Shown here in pieces: positions 13,158 to 15,141 of a stretch of 15,141 nt of DNA (the first letter of the stretch is position 1; every line of letters starts with the position of its first letter). The stretch is from a bacterium (GTDB lineage: Bacteria > UBA9089 > CG2-30-40-21 > SBAY01): the NCBI GenBank assembly GCA_040757115.1, contig JBFLYA010000087.1, positions 1 to 15,141 of the forward strand, given 5' to 3'. The notes below the pieces were generated by a model. It saw only the letters and a list, made by a program, of their open reading frames with translations. It did no database searches and was not told where the DNA came from. The position numbers were made by a program, and so were the translations under genes.

Positions 13158-13187
13158 AATATATCATATATTTCTGATTATTGTCAA
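13158..13187 (-). promoter_or_regulatory. Sigma70-type promoter for the FlgD-Ig-like gene
   Basis: Minus strand: TTGACA (13182-13187), 18-base spacer, TATATT (13158-13163). The -35 is a perfect consensus. Predicted transcription start is near 13150, leaving a leader of about 40 bases before ATG 13109. The -35 lies 8 bases past the end of the inverted-repeat element at 13196. Confidence 0.7.
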
Positions 13188-13195
13188 CAATTTTT

Positions 13196-13432
13196 GTAAG
13201 CGTTCAGGTGGTGTAACAAAAGGAGATGTGGAGATTAAGGAGATAGGGAGATATTATTAAAAAAATTGAAATTAGTAGAAACTAATAGAAATTTATGGGA
13301 ATTTGTTGTTTCCCACAATCAATTTCTACCTATTTCTATAAATTTCAATCTATTTCTATTATCTTATCTCCATATCGCCCTTATCTCCTTATCCCCTTTC
13401 TTACACTTTTGAGATATAGCCTGAACGGTTAC
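13196..13432. repeat. MITE-like nested palindrome (237 bp), copy 1
   Basis: The terminal inverted repeats are GTAAGCGTTCAGG (13196-13208) and CCTGAACGGTTAC (13420-13432), with one mismatch. Inside are concentric inverted layers: AGGAGAT-rich words against ATCTCCTTATC, then GAAATTxxTAGAAA against AATTTCTACC. The central hairpin TGGGAA (13296-13301) pairs with TTCCCA (13311-13316). No coding capacity. At least 126 bases match copy 2 at 15016-15141 with three differences. Confidence 0.85.
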
Positions 13433-13445
13433 CATTTTTTTAATG

Positions 13446-13510
13446 GGACGCAGATTTTCACAGATGGAGACAGATGAATTATTTCCTCAAATCTGCGTCC
13501 ATCTGTGTCT
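13446..13510. repeat. Palindromic repeat of the GGACGCAGAT/ATCTGCGTCC family
   Basis: GGACGCAGATT is answered by AATCTGCGTCC, a perfect 11-bp inverted repeat. Around it are degenerate words CACAGATGGAGACAGAT and ATCTGTGTCTCC. Related words occur inside the secretin gene at 12132-12171. Confidence 0.75.
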
Positions 13511-13537
13511 CCAAAAAGATTAATCTGCATAAATCCT

Positions 13538-13566
13538 AATATATCACAGAACCTATCATTAGTCAA
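13538..13566 (-). promoter_or_regulatory. Second sigma70-type promoter, upstream of the repeat block
   Basis: Minus strand: TTGACT (13561-13566), 17-base spacer, TATATT (13538-13543). It resembles the promoter at 13158-13187 and likewise lies close to a GTAAC-x-GTTCA terminus (12 bases). Transcripts from here would read through two palindromic repeats before reaching ATG 13109. Confidence 0.55.
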
Positions 13567-13577
13567 CAAAAATATTT

Positions 13578-13792
13578 GTAACTGTTCACCGCAGAGACAA
13601 AAGAGTTCGCACAGAAAAAAATTAAAATCTATTTACGATACGCAACAATTCTGGCTTGCCTGCTGAACATTCGGCAAGCACGTCCTATGTATTTCCATGT
13701 CTGCCTCAATAATCTTTTCTGTTATCTGATTTATTTCTATGTCTTCTCTGTTCCTCTGCGTCTCTGCGGTAAATTACCACCTGAACGGTTAC
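13578..13792. repeat. MITE-like element with GTAAC-GTTCA ends and CGCAGAGAC inner repeats
   Basis: The ends are GTAACTGTTCACC (13578-13590) and, inverted, GGTGGT-type CCTGAACGGTTAC (about 13780-13792). Just inside, ACCGCAGAGACAAAAGAG is answered by CTCTGCGTCTCTGCGGT. The termini match those of the element at 13196-13432, but the interior is unrelated. The middle contains a GCTTGCC/GGCAAGC hairpin (13654-13660 with 13673-13679). The hairpin lies downstream of the DUF4398 gene but has no following U-tract, so I do not call it a terminator. No ORF of note. Confidence 0.75.
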
Positions 13793-13801
13793 AATATTGG
13801 A

Positions 13802-14989
13802 TTAATGTCCCCAGAGAGAGAGTGCGCGGAAGGTCTCACCAATAAGGTTGGATTTATAGAATTTAGCCTTTTGTTTTGCTTGTAATTCAGAGGTTTCTGC
13901 TTTTTCTTTTGCTTTTATAGATGCCATTAAACTTTTTGTATAGCCACCGGCCTGGTGAGCGACCTGGGCTACTTCTAATAAATCTTGTGCATCTTTAAGC
14001 ATGTCCGGTGAGTATTTATCTGCTTGAGCGGATTTAGCTCTGGCAATTGCCTTTTTAGCCTCTTCAATAGAGTAATTTGCCTCATTTTTTTGTGAGTCAA
14101 TGATATTCGCTATCCTTTCCTCGACGCGCATTGCACGTTCTAAAAACAAATCTTTTTCTTCTTTGATTTTTTTGCGGTCTTCTTCCAGTTTTCTTTTTTC
14201 AGCCGCGGCTAAAGCACTTTGTTCTTCTGCTTGCTTTTTAGCCTCTTCAAGCAATTTTTTCTCTTCAAGTAACCGTTGTTTTTCTGCGTTTAAAACTAAT
14301 GATTTTTCTTGTAATGTAAGTGCCTTTTGTTCAAGGTCTAATATCTTTTCTTCCTGATTTGAGATTTTCTTTTCTGAATCTTTTAGCGTAGATTGTATCT
14401 GTTTCTTTTCCTCTTCTACTTTCTTTCGTTCTTTATCACTTACAACTTTCTCTTGTTCTAAAGCAAGAAGTTTCTCTTCAATAATATTTTTTTCTTCCTC
14501 TAACCTTTTCTTTGCCTCAATAGCGTTTTTCATCTCCTGTTCTACATTTTCAATGCTCTTTTCAATTTCAAGTTTTTCTGTTTCACTCAAGATTTTCTCT
14601 TCTGGCACTTCTTTGATTTCAATCTTTGGTTCTTCTTCAATTTCAACTTTGGGGTTTTCAATTATTGTTGGAGGTTGGACAATCAGTTTTGGTTTTACTG
14701 GTGATTTTTTAACTGTCTTAGGTTCTTTCTCCACTTTTGGTTTAGGTTCTTCTATGGGTTTTTCTTTCAATATCTCGATTTCTTCCTCTGATAATTCCTT
14801 TTTAACCAGTGGTTTAATTTCTTTTTCCTCTTTTATAGGTAATTGAGTTTTAACCTCGCTAACTCCAGGTTCTGGTGTTTCCTGCTCAGTTAGTTGGACC
14901 CCCGCTAAAACTAATAAAACCATAAAAGTACATCCTGAGATAATTAACAAAGTAATTGTTGTCATCAATATCCCTTTGTTTGATTGCAT
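13802..14989 (-). CDS. Membrane-anchored coiled-coil protein with DUF4398-like C-terminus (395 aa)
   Basis: The start at 14989 is chosen because AAGGAGG lies nine bases upstream; the 15-codon upstream extension to ATG 15034 begins inside a MITE and lacks a good ribosome binding site. Residues about 9-33 are one transmembrane segment. It contains an ISGC that could pass for a lipobox, but hydrophobic residues continue well past the Cys, so a signal anchor is more likely. Residues about 34-130 are a Pro/Glu/Lys-rich spacer (periplasm-spanning type). Residues about 135-300 form a long, highly charged coiled coil. Residues about 305-378 (YSIEEAKKAIARAKSAQADK, YSPDMLKDAQDLLEVAQ, then Ala/Lys-rich helices) match the DUF4398 helical pattern seen in envelope proteins. 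The overall shape suggests a structural envelope tether; partner unknown. It is separated from the downstream gene by a 690-base repeat block and is probably its own transcription unit. Confidence 0.85.
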   Translation of the reverse strand: MQSNKGILMTTITLLIISGCTFMVLLVLAGVQLTEQETPEPGVSEVKTQLPIKEEKEIKPLVKKELSEEEIEILKEKPIEEPKPKVEKEPKTVKKSPVKPKLIVQPPTIIENPKVEIEEEPKIEIKEVPEEKILSETEKLEIEKSIENVEQEMKNAIEAKKRLEEEKNIIEEKLLALEQEKVVSDKERKKVEEEKKQIQSTLKDSEKKISNQEEKILDLEQKALTLQEKSLVLNAEKQRLLEEKKLLEEAKKQAEEQSALAAAEKRKLEEDRKKIKEEKDLFLERAMRVEERIANIIDSQKNEANYSIEEAKKAIARAKSAQADKYSPDMLKDAQDLLEVAQVAHQAGGYTKSLMASIKAKEKAETSELQAKQKAKFYKSNLIGETFRALSLWGH

Positions 14990-15010
14990 AATATTAAACC
15001 TCCTTTTTTC

Positions 15011-15141
15011 GTAGGCGTTCAGGTGGTGTAACAAAAGGAGATGTGGAGATTAAGGAGATAGGGAGATATTATTAAAAAAATTGAAATTAATAGAAACTAA
15101 TAGAAATTTATGGAAATTTGTTGTTTTCCACAATCAATTTC
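15011..15141. repeat. MITE-like nested palindrome, copy 2 (cut by window edge)
   Basis: It begins with GTAGGCGTTCAGG (15011-15023) and aligns without gaps to copy 1 at an offset of 1815 bases as far as the window edge. Differences from copy 1 over 15016-15141 are at 15090, 15114 and 15127. It ends immediately upstream of the AAGGAGG of the DUF4398 gene, so any promoter for that gene lies within or beyond the element. Confidence 0.85.

Noticed and set aside
13654-13679. GCTTGCC/GGCAAGC hairpin as a rho-independent terminator for the DUF4398 gene
   Set aside because: The stem is only 7 bp and no U-tract follows on the minus strand; it lies about 120 bases past the stop, inside a repeat element.
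14930-14989. Lipoprotein signal (ISGC) in the coiled-coil protein
   Set aside because: The hydrophobic stretch continues for about ten residues past the Cys, which fits a transmembrane anchor better than a lipobox; left as a minor alternative.
14989-15034. Longer start for the coiled-coil gene at 15034
   Set aside because: The extra 15 codons begin inside the MITE and place the strong AAGGAGG inside the coding region; ATG 14989 fits better.

Overview
The window is an AT-rich bacterial segment in which every supported gene lies on the minus strand, so transcription runs from high to low coordinates. A secretin, Sec-type leaders on the encoded proteins and a periplasm-style M23 peptidase domain point to a diderm (Gram-negative-type) bacterium. 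The large repeat-built secreted proteins and the dense intergenic palindromic repeats resemble uncultured candidate-phylum genomes, but nothing here fixes the taxon. No tRNA, rRNA, transposase or CRISPR array was seen.

Layout, in order of transcription. The right end (15141-14990) holds part of a MITE-like repeat that abuts the Shine-Dalgarno of the first gene. 14989-13802 encodes a membrane-anchored coiled-coil protein with a DUF4398-like C-terminus. 13801-13110 is non-coding: two inverted-repeat elements sharing GTAA-x-CGTTCAGG-type ends, a third palindromic repeat, and two good sigma70-type promoters. 13109-12528 encodes a small secreted protein ending in a FlgD-Ig-like fold. 12527-12230 is a second non-coding mosaic of short palindromic repeat words, including a strong hairpin just upstream of the next ribosome binding site.

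The core is a tight three-gene unit. It comprises a short secretin (12229-10835), a secreted beta-propeller-like protein (10806-9766), and a giant protein that starts 2 bases after the preceding stop and stays open for 3254 codons to the left edge. The giant protein has a signal peptide, an M23/LytM metallopeptidase domain with intact zinc ligands, about 1800 residues of Ig-like, FlgD-Ig-like and Ca-binding segments, a seven-blade FG-GAP/VCBS propeller, a fibronectin type III domain, and a run of IPT/TIG-like repeats whose last members are a near-identical 252-bp (84-residue) tandem array running off the window.

Inferred theme: a cell-surface locus. A secretin pore, a small secreted propeller protein and a giant peptidoglycan-peptidase/adhesin-like protein are probably made together; export of the giant protein by this secretin is a hypothesis only. 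The two most unusual sequence-level signals are (i) a 51-bp in-frame insertion in the secretin leader, bounded by an 11-bp direct repeat and related to an intergenic repeat family, and (ii) two MITE copies whose three differences include one exact compensatory base-pair change in the central hairpin.
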